Shown here: piece by piece, positions 27,217 through 36,074 of the stretch
How positions within the stretch are numbered: position 1 is the first letter of the stretch
Layout: the number at the start of each line of letters is the position of its first letter
NCBI RefSeq assembly: GCF_009906855.1
Contig: NZ_CP047650.1
Span: 124,001 to 188,000, forward strand
Direction: 5' to 3'
DNA from: Xylophilus rhododendri
GTDB lineage: Bacteria; Pseudomonadota; Gammaproteobacteria; Burkholderiales; Burkholderiaceae_C
Length of the DNA stretch: 64,000 nucleotides
Program-made: the position numbers and the translations under genes
The notes under the pieces: model-generated
What the model saw: the letters and a program-made list of their open reading frames with translations, nothing else
What the model was told of the DNA's origin: nothing
Database searches by the model: none

Positions 27217-27990
27217 CTAGAACCGCATGCCGGTCGACAGCCGCACCATGTTCTGCGGCGTGAAGTTCACCAGCGGATCCCAGGCCAGCTTGGCAAACCA
27301 GCGCCGCCATTCGTAATTGAAGGACAGGCCGGCGCGGCGGATGAAGCGATCCTCCACCGTGCCCTGCTTGGCCAGCAGGTCCACCGTGAAACGCTCGCCG
27401 CCGGCTAGTTCGTTTCGCCAGATCAGGTGCAGGTTCTGCTGGTCCGGGTTCAGGCGGTTGTCGCGCACCAGCTGCAGCACCACGCTGTCGGCGTCGTCCC
27501 AGCGGTAGCCGCCGTAGAGCGTGAGCGAATCGTTGGGATCGAAATTCAGGTTGGCGTAGTTGCGCAGATTGGTGCGGCCCAGGCCACCGCCGCCGAACCA
27601 GGTGGTTCCGGCTTCCAACGCCAGGCTGCCGCCGGCAAAGCCACCGGAGGCGATCTGCAGGGAAGGCAGCACACGCAGGACGCCCAGCGTGTAGACCGCA
27701 TCCCAGCCGGCGCGCGGCTGGGAAAACTCCAGCGCGGGCGAGCGGAAGTAGCCGATCCAGACATGGTCGTCGCCCCGGGTGTAGCGCAGGTTCACGTCCA
27801 GCCCCGGCCCGCCGGGCAAGCCACCGCCCGAGACCTGGTAGAGCCCGGTGCTGAGCTTGAACGGTGCGTCCGCGACGGCCGAGGGCGAAGGCGCGATGGT
27901 GGCGCCGGGAATGTCGGCCGTCGCCGCGAAAACCGGCGGCAGCACCATGAACAAGGCAGGCAAGAGGCCCGCCATCGAAAGCTTTTGCAT
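27217..27990 (-). CDS. Predicted outer membrane beta-barrel protein, function unknown
   Basis: 257 residues. Signal peptide (KLSMAGLLPALFMVLPPVFA). Alternating polar and aromatic strands follow, such as LDVNLRYTRGDDHVWIGYF, LTLYGGYRWDDADSVVLQL and LSFNYEWRRWFAKLAWDPLV. The C-terminus ends in MVRLSTGMRF, a terminal aromatic residue as recognised by the BAM complex. About 12 strands can be counted. No specific family is recognised. It stands alone. Confidence 0.78.
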   Translation of the reverse strand: MQKLSMAGLLPALFMVLPPVFAATADIPGATIAPSPSAVADAPFKLSTGLYQVSGGGLPGGPGLDVNLRYTRGDDHVWIGYFRSPALEFSQPRAGWDAVYTLGVLRVLPSLQIASGGFAGGSLALEAGTTWFGGGGLGRTNLRNYANLNFDPNDSLTLYGGYRWDDADSVVLQLVRDNRLNPDQQNLHLIWRNELAGGERFTVDLLAKQGTVEDRFIRRAGLSFNYEWRRWFAKLAWDPLVNFTPQNMVRLSTGMRF

Positions 27991-28054
27991 GCCGCGAAGC
28001 TAACAGAAGCAGCCCAGGCGCCATCGCCTGTATTTCGATTATCGAGATCCTGCC

Positions 28055-28078
28055 TTCGGCCAAGCCCAGGAAATTCGC
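28055..28078 (+). promoter_or_regulatory. Imperfect PIP-box-like sequence
   Basis: TTCGG and TTCGC are separated by 14 bases, one fewer than in the PIP consensus. CAGATC 30 bases later nearly fits YANNNT, and ATG 28150 follows. The one-base spacing error makes function doubtful. Confidence 0.25.
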
Positions 28079-28149
28079 GCGCTGAAAAGATAGGGCCGAG
28101 GGTCGCCGCAGATCATGAATATTCCACTGTCCCGATCCTGGAGAGCATC

Positions 28150-29349
28150 ATGCTGAGCCGTTTTGTCCGTGAACTGGATCTGCGAACCCTGTTGCCGCTG
28201 CCGTTTTCAGCGTTCCGAAGCGCCGGCTCTCCCGAAGAAAATCAGCCGACTTTCAGCGGCGACGGCGAGGCGCGTTTCACGGTTTCGCCCGCACTCGACC
28301 GCCTGCTGGCCGTCGGCGCACGCCCTGCGGAGTATTTTCCGTCGGACCTCTCCACCGAGATGCCCGCATCCACCACCACCGCGCCGATCAGCACCGGCGC
28401 TCCCGGCGAATACAACTTCAATATCCCGGCAGCCGACCGCATATACGTGCACATGCCGGTCGAAGCCTTGCTGGAGGAATATGTGAAGGTGGCCCTGGAT
28501 TTCGGCTCGCCCGACGAACCGGTATTGGCGCGCGACCGCATCATGGGCAATATGCTTTTCGCGCTCATGCTCACTCCGGCGCGCCAGCAAGACGTGCCCC
28601 GGTTGCGCCAGGCCTATTACGCGCTGGAACTCTTCTTCTTCGACTTTCGATTCGCCCTGAAGACCGCCGCGGCCTATGCCCCGGAACTCAAACCGGCCCT
28701 GACGGCGGTCAGCGCACCATGGGCCCGCGAGGCGGTTTCCATCGCCATGGCCGTGCCGCTGGGGCCGGACGGGCAGGCGCAGTACGTGCATGCCGATTTC
28801 AAGGCGGTGCTCGACACCGTCCCCACGCCGCGCCAGCTCACCGAGGCCGCGCAGGCTTGGCTGGAGCAGCAGGCCCTGGCGCGCGTGCGTATGGAAGCCC
28901 GCTGGTTCTTCGGCGAGCAGCTAGACCTGTGCCTGCGCAACGCCTTCTCCAACCAGGAAGCGGACCTGCTGCGCTTCACCCAGGGGCACATCGTGATCCA
29001 GCCGGCCAAGATCGCGCTGCTGACGGTGGTGCGCAACCTGCCGGCCGGCCGGATGCGTCCCTATGTGGACAAGCAAGGCCGGCCGCGCCAGCGCGAGTAC
29101 GCCGAATATCCCTTCACCGGCTGGCGCCAGAGCCTCAAGGCCATCTGGCTCGAACTGCCCGACGGCAGCCAGATCACGGTGGACGTCGCGGTGCACCAGG
29201 GCAGACACAGCTTCACCCTGAACGGCGGACAGACCTGGCATGCGAGCGGCGTGGAGACCGGCCCGGCGCTGGAGGCGCTGCGGGCCGATTTCTGGCGCGA
29301 GCTGCTGAGCCAGAAATTGCTGGTGCTGGACCGCATCCGGCGCGGCTGA
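28150..29349 (+). CDS. Unknown protein, possible secreted effector
   Basis: 399 residues, no recognised family. After a short N-terminal MLSRFVRELDLRTLL, residues 20-100 are rich in Ser, Thr and Pro and look disordered. A helical segment follows (VEALLEEYVKVAL, LRQAYYALELFFFDFRFAL), and a C-terminal part with YPFTGWRQSLKAIWLELPDG may be beta-rich. No Sec signal or membrane span. GGAGAG lies 7 bases before ATG. An imperfect PIP box upstream hints at a type III link, but weakly. It is monocistronic, converging on a chemotaxis receptor gene 20 bp away. Confidence 0.7.
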   Translation: MLSRFVRELDLRTLLPLPFSAFRSAGSPEENQPTFSGDGEARFTVSPALDRLLAVGARPAEYFPSDLSTEMPASTTTAPISTGAPGEYNFNIPAADRIYVHMPVEALLEEYVKVALDFGSPDEPVLARDRIMGNMLFALMLTPARQQDVPRLRQAYYALELFFFDFRFALKTAAAYAPELKPALTAVSAPWAREAVSIAMAVPLGPDGQAQYVHADFKAVLDTVPTPRQLTEAAQAWLEQQALARVRMEARWFFGEQLDLCLRNAFSNQEADLLRFTQGHIVIQPAKIALLTVVRNLPAGRMRPYVDKQGRPRQREYAEYPFTGWRQSLKAIWLELPDGSQITVDVAVHQGRHSFTLNGGQTWHASGVETGPALEALRADFWRELLSQKLLVLDRIRRG

Positions 29350-29369
29350 GCAGCCGGTCCGGGCCGCGA

Positions 29370-30983
29370 TCAGGCGGCGATCAGGCGGCTGGCGGGCAGC
29401 GCCACCGGGCGCTGCGCCGTCGCCTGGCCTTCTTCACCCTCGCGGCGGAAATGGTCGATCAGCTCCGACAGGCGCATGGTCTGTTCGCGCAGGCCCTCGG
29501 CGGCCGCGGCGGACTCCTCCACCAGGGCGGAGTTCTGCTGCGTCATCTGGTCGACCTCCCGCACCGCCTCGCCCACCTGCACGATCTCGCCGTCCTGTCG
29601 TGCCGTGCTGGAGCGGATCTCGGCGATGGCGCCGTTCACCCGCTCCACGCTCTCGACGATGCGCTGCATGCCCACGCCGGCCTCGCGCACCAAACCGGAG
29701 CCGGCATTGACCTGCTCGATCGACGAGGCGATCAACCCGCGGATCTCCTTGGCCGCCGCCGCCGAACGCTGCGCCAGCGAGCGCACCTCGCTGGCCACCA
29801 CCGCGAAGCCGCGGCCCTGCTCGCCGGCGCGTGCGGCTTCCACCGCCGCGTTCAGGGCCAGGATGTTGGTCTGGAAGGCCAGGCTGTCGATCACGCCGGT
29901 GATGTCGCCGATGCGGCGCGAGGATTCGGAAATGCCGTCCATGGTGGCCACCACCTTGGAGACCGTCGCCCCGCCCTCGCCCGCTGCCTGGGAGGCCGAG
30001 GCCGCCAGCGTGGTGGCGCGTTCGGCCGCGCTGGCCGACTGGTGCACGGCCTGCGCCAGTCCGTCGAGCACGCCGGCCGCGTCCTGCAGCTTGGCGGCCG
30101 TGTTTTCGGTGCGCAGGGACAGGTCCTGGTTGCCGGCGGCGATCTCGCCCGCGCCGACGCGGATCGAGTCGGACGCCCCGCGGATGCCGCCCACGATCTC
30201 GCGCAGCTTCAGCTGCATCGACGCGATGGACTGCAGCATGCGGCCGAGTTCGTCCTGCCGGGTGGATACCGCCACCGAACCCAGGTCGCCGCCGGCCACG
30301 CTCTCGGCGGCGCGCACCGCCTGGCCCAGCGGCACGGTGATGGAGCGGGTGGTGCGCACCGCGATCAGCACGCTGACCAGCACCGCCGCCAGCGCGCAGA
30401 CGGCCAGCGCCGCCAGGCCCTTGCGCTGGGCGGCGGTGGCGTCGGCATAGGCATCCTCGCCGCGCTGCTGCTGCATCTCGATCAGCCGGATCATGGCGCG
30501 GTTCCACTCCTCGATGCGGGGGCGGATCTTCTCGGTGATGAGCTGCGTGGCCTCGGGCGCGGCGCCGTCCATGCCGAGCTTGGCGGCGTCCAGCACCAGG
30601 GGCACCGTGCCGGCCTGGGCGGCCTGGATCTTCTTCAGCTGTTCCGCCTCGGCAGCCTCTGCGCCGCCGAGTTCCGCGGCCAGCGACTTGCTGAGCGTGT
30701 CGTAGGCCTTGAGTGCGCCGTTGATGCGGGCCATCTCCGCATCGAGTTCCGGCAGGGTCTGCAGCAGCGCCATGTTGCGCACACCCACCGACACATCGCC
30801 GAGCTGCTGCAGCATCTGCGTGGCGCTGCGGGTGTGGCGGTTGTCCACCTCCACGATGGATTGCATGGCGGCCTGCAGCCGCATCTGTTGCCAGCTGACC
30901 AGGGCCACCACCGACAGCAGCAGCAGGCACACCACGGCATAGCCGGATCCCAGGCGTGTGCCCAGAGAGGAGGATCGCATCAT
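29370..30983 (-). CDS. Methyl-accepting chemotaxis protein
   Basis: 537 residues. N-terminal transmembrane helix (GYAVVCLLLLSVVALVSW), a four-helix-bundle periplasmic sensor (residues 35-190), and a second helix (GLAALAVCALAAVLVSVLIAV). Then come a HAMP domain and the signalling domain with the invariant hairpin tip region IDSLAFQTNILALNAAVEAARAGEQGRG (about 360-390). The tail lacks the NWETF-like pentapeptide for CheR binding. Ligand unknown. Confidence 0.93.
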   Translation of the reverse strand: MMRSSSLGTRLGSGYAVVCLLLLSVVALVSWQQMRLQAAMQSIVEVDNRHTRSATQMLQQLGDVSVGVRNMALLQTLPELDAEMARINGALKAYDTLSKSLAAELGGAEAAEAEQLKKIQAAQAGTVPLVLDAAKLGMDGAAPEATQLITEKIRPRIEEWNRAMIRLIEMQQQRGEDAYADATAAQRKGLAALAVCALAAVLVSVLIAVRTTRSITVPLGQAVRAAESVAGGDLGSVAVSTRQDELGRMLQSIASMQLKLREIVGGIRGASDSIRVGAGEIAAGNQDLSLRTENTAAKLQDAAGVLDGLAQAVHQSASAAERATTLAASASQAAGEGGATVSKVVATMDGISESSRRIGDITGVIDSLAFQTNILALNAAVEAARAGEQGRGFAVVASEVRSLAQRSAAAAKEIRGLIASSIEQVNAGSGLVREAGVGMQRIVESVERVNGAIAEIRSSTARQDGEIVQVGEAVREVDQMTQQNSALVEESAAAAEGLREQTMRLSELIDHFRREGEEGQATAQRPVALPASRLIAA

Positions 30984-31112
30984 CGTGAGTTCAGTTCCGG
31001 TCGCGACCGTTCGATTGAGAGAAAGCGCCCGGCTTTTGCCGCAACGCCGGGAAGATAAGCACAGGCCGTGCCGTAGCCCCTACCATCGGCACTTTCCCGT
31101 ATTTCTTGACGC

Positions 31113-32306
31113 ATGTTACTTTCCCGCCTCCGCGCCGAATGGTGTCCCAGCATTCCCCGCGAACTCATGGCCGGCGCCGTGGCCACCTTCGCGCTGATTC
31201 CGGAGGTGATCGCCTTCTCCTTCGTGGCCGGGGTGGATCCGGCGGTCGGCCTCTTCGCCTCCTTCGTGATCGGAATCGTGATCGCCTTCACCGGCGGACG
31301 GCCGGCCATGGTGTCGGCCGCCGCCGGCTCGGTGGCGCTGGTCGCCGCGCCGCTGGTGCATGCGCACGGCGTGCAATACCTGTTCGCCGCCGGACTGCTG
31401 GCGGGCGCGGTGCAGATCGGCTTCGGGCTGCTGCGCATGGGGGTGCTGATGCGTTTCGTGTCGGGCGCGGTGCGCACCGGCTTCGTCAACGCGCTGGCCA
31501 TCCTGATCTTCTCGGCGCAGCTGCCGCACCTGCAGGCCAGCCACGGCGCCAATGCCGCCACCTGGGCGATGCTGGCCCTGGGCCTGGCCATCATCTACCT
31601 GCTGCCGCGCATCCCGCTGCGCCTCTTCAGGGTGGTGCCCTCGCCCCTGCTCTGCATCGTGGTGCTGACCCTGCTGGCCCAGGCCCTGCACCTGCCGCTG
31701 AAGACCGTGGCCGACCTGGGCCATCTGCCCGACGCCCTGCCCGCCTTCGCCTGGCCGCAGGTGCCGGCGAACTGGGAGACGCTGCGCCTGATCGCCCTGC
31801 CCGCCCTGGCCATCGCCATGGTGGGCCTGCTGGAGTCGATGATGACCGCCAGCCTGGTCGATGAACTCACCGACACGCCCAGCTCGAAGAACCGCGAATG
31901 CACCGGACTGGGGCTGGCCAATATCGCCGCCAGCCTGTTCGGCGGCATCGCCGGCTGCGGAATGATCGGCCAGACGGTGAGCAATGTGCGCTACGGCGGG
32001 CGCGGGCGGCTGTCCACGCTGTTCGCGGGGGCCTTCCTGCTGATCCTGATGGTGCTGCTGCGGCCCTGGGTGTCCATGGTGCCGGTGGCGGCGCTGGTGG
32101 CGATCATGGTGATGGTGTCGGCCGCCACATTCGACTGGGGCTCACTGCGTGCTTTGGGCCGCCAGCCGCGCAGCGCCGCCGTGGTGATGTTGGCGACGGT
32201 GGCGGTGACGGTGGCCACCGACAACCTGGCCGCCGGCGTGGCCGTGGGCGTGATGCTGCACTTCGCCGGCCGGTACCTGCAGCCCCGCCTGCGCCGGCAG
32301 GGCTGA
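31113..32306 (+). CDS. SulP-family anion permease without STAS domain
   Basis: 397 residues with about 11 membrane spans. The SulP signature lies at the N-terminus (RELMAGAVATFALIPEVIAFS, AGVDPAVGLFASF) and later TGGRPAMVSAAAGSVAL, LVDELTDTPSSKNRECTGLGLANI and GGIAGCGMIGQTVSN. The family carries sulfate, bicarbonate or dicarboxylates. The usual C-terminal STAS domain is missing: the protein ends right after the last span. The gene is divergent from the chemotaxis receptor; the 129-bp spacer shows no obvious operator. Confidence 0.85.
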   Translation: MLLSRLRAEWCPSIPRELMAGAVATFALIPEVIAFSFVAGVDPAVGLFASFVIGIVIAFTGGRPAMVSAAAGSVALVAAPLVHAHGVQYLFAAGLLAGAVQIGFGLLRMGVLMRFVSGAVRTGFVNALAILIFSAQLPHLQASHGANAATWAMLALGLAIIYLLPRIPLRLFRVVPSPLLCIVVLTLLAQALHLPLKTVADLGHLPDALPAFAWPQVPANWETLRLIALPALAIAMVGLLESMMTASLVDELTDTPSSKNRECTGLGLANIAASLFGGIAGCGMIGQTVSNVRYGGRGRLSTLFAGAFLLILMVLLRPWVSMVPVAALVAIMVMVSAATFDWGSLRALGRQPRSAAVVMLATVAVTVATDNLAAGVAVGVMLHFAGRYLQPRLRRQG

Positions 32307-32312
32307 CGCGCC

Positions 32313-32891
32313 CTACTTCACCTGCGGCTTGCCCAGCTTGCGCGCCAGCGTGCGGCGGTGCATGCCCAGGCGCCGGGCGGTTTCGGAGATGTTGAAGCCG
32401 GTCTCGGCCAGGGTCTGGTGGATGCGTTCCCACTCCAGCGTCTTGATCGAACTCGAGCGGTTGCCCACCTCCACCTCGGCATTGCCCTCGGCGCGGCCGA
32501 AGGCGGCCTCGATGTCGTCGGTGTTGGACGGCTTGGCCAGGTAGTGGCAGGCGCCGAGCTTGATCGCCTCCACCGCGGTGCCGATGCTGGCGAAGCCGGT
32601 GAGCACCACGATCAGCATGTCCTCGTCGTGCGCATGCAGCAGCTGCACGCAGGCCAGGCCGGTGGCGTCGCCGTTGAGTTTCAGGTCGACCACCGCGTAG
32701 CCGGGCGAATGCTCGGCCAGCAGCGCGCTGGCCTGTTCCAGGCTGGCGGCGTGCAACACCTTCCAGCCGCGCCGCTCGAAGGAGCGGCCCAGGGTGCGGG
32801 CGAAGGCCTCGTCGTCCTCGACGATCAGCAATTGCCGCTCGTCTTCTTCTGTCTCTTCTGCGTTTTCAGTTTCAGCCGACACGTCCTTCAC
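32313..32891 (-). CDS. regA: RegA/PrrA/ActR-type response regulator
   Basis: 192 residues. Receiver domain from LLIVEDDEAFARTL with acceptor Asp69 (YAVVDLKLNG), then Thr in VLTGFAS and Lys in YLAKPS. The C-terminal Fis-type helix-turn-helix ends in ISETARRLGMHRRTLARKL. That HTH is nearly invariant in the redox regulators RegA, PrrA and ActR. An acidic 18-residue N-terminal extension is present. It overlaps the kinase gene by 20 bp, so the pair is coupled. Confidence 0.9.
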   Translation of the reverse strand: MKDVSAETENAEETEEDERQLLIVEDDEAFARTLGRSFERRGWKVLHAASLEQASALLAEHSPGYAVVDLKLNGDATGLACVQLLHAHDEDMLIVVLTGFASIGTAVEAIKLGACHYLAKPSNTDDIEAAFGRAEGNAEVEVGNRSSSIKTLEWERIHQTLAETGFNISETARRLGMHRRTLARKLGKPQVK

Positions 32892-34209
32892 CTTCCTTGA
32901 GTGTGATCGCCGCCAGGGGCAGCGTCATCACCACCATCGCTCCGCCGCCGGGCCGGTTGCCCGCGCGCACCAGCCCGCCCAGCGTGCGGGCCACGTTCAC
33001 CGCCAGGAACAGGCCCAGCCCGCGCCCGCTGCGGCCCTTGGTGGAGTTGTAGGGCTTGCCCCATTGGGCCAGCACTTCGGGGGCGAAGCCGGGGCCTCGG
33101 TCGGTGACCTCGAGCCGCAAGTGGTCGGCCTCGATGGCGGCCTGCAACACCACATGGCGTGGCGAGGCTTCCAGGGCGTTGTCGAGCACGTTGCAGACCA
33201 TCTGCTGCAGGGCGGTATCGGCCACCATCGGCAGGTCGTGCTCGATGCGGTTGCGGAATTCGAAGTCCTGCGCGGCGCGGGTCTCGCGCCAGTCGGTGGC
33301 GATGTCGTCGAGGAAGGTGTTGACGGTGGTCTGCTCGGAAGACTCCCCGCGCGCCTCGCCCGCCGAGAGCAGGATGCCGCTCAGGATGGTCTTGCAGCGC
33401 TGCACCTGGGCCTGCATCTCGCTGACTTCCTGCAGCAGCTCCGGATCGCCCTTGAAGGCCGGCATGCGCCGCCAGTCGCCCAGGATCACCGCCAGCGTGG
33501 CCAGCGGCGTGCCCAGTTCGTGCGCGGCGCCGCTGGCCAGCAGGCCGATGCGCACCACGTGTTCCTCCTCGGCGGCGCGCTGGCGCAGGTCGGCCAGATG
33601 GGCATCGCGGTCGCGCAGGTTGCGGCCGATGCGGCTGATGAAGATCACCAGCAGGCCGGCATTGAGCGCGAAGCAGATCAGCATGCCCTGGATGAAGGGG
33701 CTGGCCAGGCCGCGGTCGTGGTCCGGCGGCAGGTCGAGCGGCCGGCCGAACAGCGCCAGGCCGGCCACGCAGGCCACGGTGACCACCACCATGGTCCACA
33801 CCGACCAGGCCTGCAGCAGCACCGCGCCCAGCGTCACCTGCAGCAGGTAGAGGTAGGTGAAGGGATTGGTGGCGCCGCCGCTGAGATACAGCTGGGCGGT
33901 GAGCATGCCGACGTCCACCAGCAGGGCCAGGAAGAGTTCGTCGTTTGTGACTTCGCCGCGCGAGCGCCAGCGCCAGTGGCTGCCCAGGTTGAAGATGACC
34001 AGGAAGCCGATCACTGCCGCCATGTGGCGCAGCGGCAGCGCGATGCCGAAGCCGAAATGGGCGATGCCGATGGTGACGATCTGCCCCACCACCGCGATCC
34101 AGCGCAGCTGGATCAGCTGCTGCATGTTCTTGAGGCCCGTAGCCTCCTCCAGCACCGCCATGCCCGCCACGGAGGCAGTCGGCATGGAAAGGCTGGCGGG
34201 CGGGCTCAT
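32872..34209 (-). CDS. regB: RegB/PrrB/ActS-type redox sensor histidine kinase
   Basis: 445 residues. Six hydrophobic spans fill residues 30-190. The dimerisation box SGAAHELGTPLATLAVILGDW carries the phospho-His and matches the RegB-type box. The ATP-binding G boxes DRGPGFAPEV and GRSGRGLGLFLAVNVA lie near 390-420. RegB senses ubiquinone redox state and oxygen. Its position directly behind cyoABCD and SURF1 in the same direction fits control of terminal oxidase supply. Confidence 0.9.
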   Translation of the reverse strand: MSPPASLSMPTASVAGMAVLEEATGLKNMQQLIQLRWIAVVGQIVTIGIAHFGFGIALPLRHMAAVIGFLVIFNLGSHWRWRSRGEVTNDELFLALLVDVGMLTAQLYLSGGATNPFTYLYLLQVTLGAVLLQAWSVWTMVVVTVACVAGLALFGRPLDLPPDHDRGLASPFIQGMLICFALNAGLLVIFISRIGRNLRDRDAHLADLRQRAAEEEHVVRIGLLASGAAHELGTPLATLAVILGDWRRMPAFKGDPELLQEVSEMQAQVQRCKTILSGILLSAGEARGESSEQTTVNTFLDDIATDWRETRAAQDFEFRNRIEHDLPMVADTALQQMVCNVLDNALEASPRHVVLQAAIEADHLRLEVTDRGPGFAPEVLAQWGKPYNSTKGRSGRGLGLFLAVNVARTLGGLVRAGNRPGGGAMVVMTLPLAAITLKEGEGRVG

Positions 34210-34219
34210 CGGCGTATTT

Positions 34220-34987
34220 TCAGCCCTGGCGGCGCCGGGCTCGCAGTTCCTCGCGCCACCAGATCACCGCGCCCACCACGGTCAGCAGCGCCATGCCGTA
34301 CCAGGTCAGCGCATAGGACAGGTGGCTGTTGGGGAAGGACACTACCGTCAGCCCGCCGACCGGCAGTTCCGGCGCGGCGAAGTCGCCGCCGTCCGCATCG
34401 ATGAAGTACGGCGCTGCCTGCACCACGCCGCGCGCCGCGGCGATGGCCTGCACGTCGCGTGAATACCAGCGGTCGGCCGCCGCATCGTTCTTGCGCAGGA
34501 AGCCGCCGCCGGGCTCGCTCAGGCGCAGCAGCCCGGTGATCACCGTCTCGCCCTTGGGCGAAGCACCGCCATGGGCCGCCAGCGCACGTGCTTCCGGCGG
34601 CACGAAACCGCGGTTGACCAGCACGCTGCTGCCGTCGGCCAGCTTCAGCGGCGTCAGCACCCAGAAGCCCGATCCCTTGACGGTGACCGCCTGCACCAGC
34701 GCTTCCTTGTCATGCTGGAACACGCCGCTGACCAGCACATGGCGGTATTCCTGCCCGGCCGCGCCGAGGTCCGTCCACCCGGCAAGACCGGGTGCCGCCA
34801 CCGGCGCCGCATGCACCCGCTGCTCCACCCGCTCGATCAGGTCGAGCTTCCAGGCGCGGCGCTGCACCTGCCAGTGGCCCAGCAGCATGAAGCAGACGAA
34901 GGCCGCCAAAAAAAACACCGCCAGCAGGGTGGCGGTGGCTTTGGAGCGCGGGGCCCGCGGGCCCCCTTGCATCGACGTCCCTGCCAT
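34220..34987 (-). CDS. SURF1-family protein
   Basis: 255 residues with one transmembrane span near each end (LLAVFFLAAFVCFMLLGHWQ, residues 22-41, and LTWYGMALLTVVGAVIWW near 230). The periplasmic part has VLVNRGFVPPEARAL. The C-terminal NSHLSYALTWYGMAL is typical SURF1. The family assists haem-copper oxidase assembly, including quinol oxidases in Proteobacteria. Its ATG overlaps the cyoD stop by one base. Confidence 0.9.
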   Translation of the reverse strand: MAGTSMQGGPRAPRSKATATLLAVFFLAAFVCFMLLGHWQVQRRAWKLDLIERVEQRVHAAPVAAPGLAGWTDLGAAGQEYRHVLVSGVFQHDKEALVQAVTVKGSGFWVLTPLKLADGSSVLVNRGFVPPEARALAAHGGASPKGETVITGLLRLSEPGGGFLRKNDAAADRWYSRDVQAIAAARGVVQAAPYFIDADGGDFAAPELPVGGLTVVSFPNSHLSYALTWYGMALLTVVGAVIWWREELRARRRQG

Positions 34988-35439
34988 CAGGGCATGTTCT
35001 TCATGTCGTGCGCGCTGACCGGCATCATGTTGGCGTTCATGTGGAACATGACCCAGAGCGAGCCGCTCAGCGTGATCACCACCACGATGATGGTGAAGAT
35101 CATCGCCAGCATGCTCCAGCCGCCTTCGGAGCGGCTGTTCATGTGCAGGAAATACACCATGTGCACGACGATCTGCACCGCCGCGAAGCCCAGGATGACC
35201 AGCGAGGTGGTGTGCGAGTTGTCGAACACCTTGGCCATCACGATCCAGAAGGGGATGGCCGTGAGGATCACCGACAGGATGAAACCCATGGCGTAGCCGC
35301 CCAGGGTGCTCTCGGCATGGCCGCCGTGGTCGTCGTGGCCGTGGTCGTCATGGCCGTGGCCATGCTCGACCGGCAGTTCGCTGTCCTGCGGGGTGACGTG
35401 GCGGCCGTGCTCGAATTGTTGTTTGGTGTAGGTGCTCAT
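34987..35439 (-). CDS. cyoD: Cytochrome bo3 ubiquinol oxidase subunit IV
   Basis: 150 residues, three transmembrane spans. The N-terminus has a His/Asp run (HGHGHDDHGHDDHGGHAE, residues 24-42), which might bind metal; it is longer than in enteric CyoD. The core is TLGGYAMGFILSVILTAIPFW, followed by QIVVHMVYFLHMN. The start overlaps the cyoC stop (ATGA). Confidence 0.93.
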   Translation of the reverse strand: MSTYTKQQFEHGRHVTPQDSELPVEHGHGHDDHGHDDHGGHAESTLGGYAMGFILSVILTAIPFWIVMAKVFDNSHTTSLVILGFAAVQIVVHMVYFLHMNSRSEGGWSMLAMIFTIIVVVITLSGSLWVMFHMNANMMPVSAHDMKNMP

Positions 35440-36074
35440 GGCAGCGTACCCATCAGGTAGACAAAGGTGAAGACGCCGATCCAGACGACGTCCAGGAAGT
35501 GCCAGAACATCGACAGGCACATCAGACGGCGGCGGTTGCCGGTGGTCAGGCCATGCTTCTTGACCTGGAACATCAGCGTGACCAGCCAGACGATGCCGAA
35601 GGTCACGTGCAGGCCGTGGGTGCCGACCAGCGCGAAGAAGGACGACAGGAAGGCGCTGCGCTGCGGGCCCGCGCCCTCGTGGATCAGGTGCGCGAACTCG
35701 TAGAGCTCGATGCCCAGGAAGGCCAGGCCGAAGAGGCCGGTGATGCCCAGCCACATGATGGTGCTGTTGACCTTCTTCTTCTGCATCTCCAGCACGGCGA
35801 AGCCGTAGGTGATGGAGGAGAACAGCAGCATGGCCGTGTTGATCGCCACCAGGGGCAGCTCGAACAGGTCGGCGCCCGAGGGGCCGGCCGCGTAGCTGCG
35901 GCCCAGCACGCCGTAGACGGCGAACAGGCAGGCGAAGATCAGGCAGTCGCTCATCAGGTAGAGCCAGAAACCCAGCAGGGTTCCGTTCTCGACGTGATGC
36001 TCTTCCGTCAGGTAGAAGCGGGGGGCTTCGGTGGCGCCGGCGGCGCCATGGGTGTTGGCGGTGATATCAGACAT
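35436..36074 (-). CDS. cyoC: Cytochrome bo3 ubiquinol oxidase subunit III
   Basis: 212 residues, five spans, haem-copper oxidase subunit III family. Recognised by [57 protein letters not shown] sequence and [19 protein letters not shown]. It stabilises the catalytic subunit. Start overlaps cyoB by 8 bp. Confidence 0.95.
   Translation of the reverse strand: MSDITANTHGAAGATEAPRFYLTEEHHVENGTLLGFWLYLMSDCLIFACLFAVYGVLGRSYAAGPSGADLFELPLVAINTAMLLFSSITYGFAVLEMQKKKVNSTIMWLGITGLFGLAFLGIELYEFAHLIHEGAGPQRSAFLSSFFALVGTHGLHVTFGIVWLVTLMFQVKKHGLTTGNRRRLMCLSMFWHFLDVVWIGVFTFVYLMGTLP

Noticed and set aside
28034..28059. A second TTCG pair (TTCGA to TTCGG) upstream of the 28150 gene
   Set aside because: Spacer is 16 after TTCGA and A is disallowed at the fifth position.
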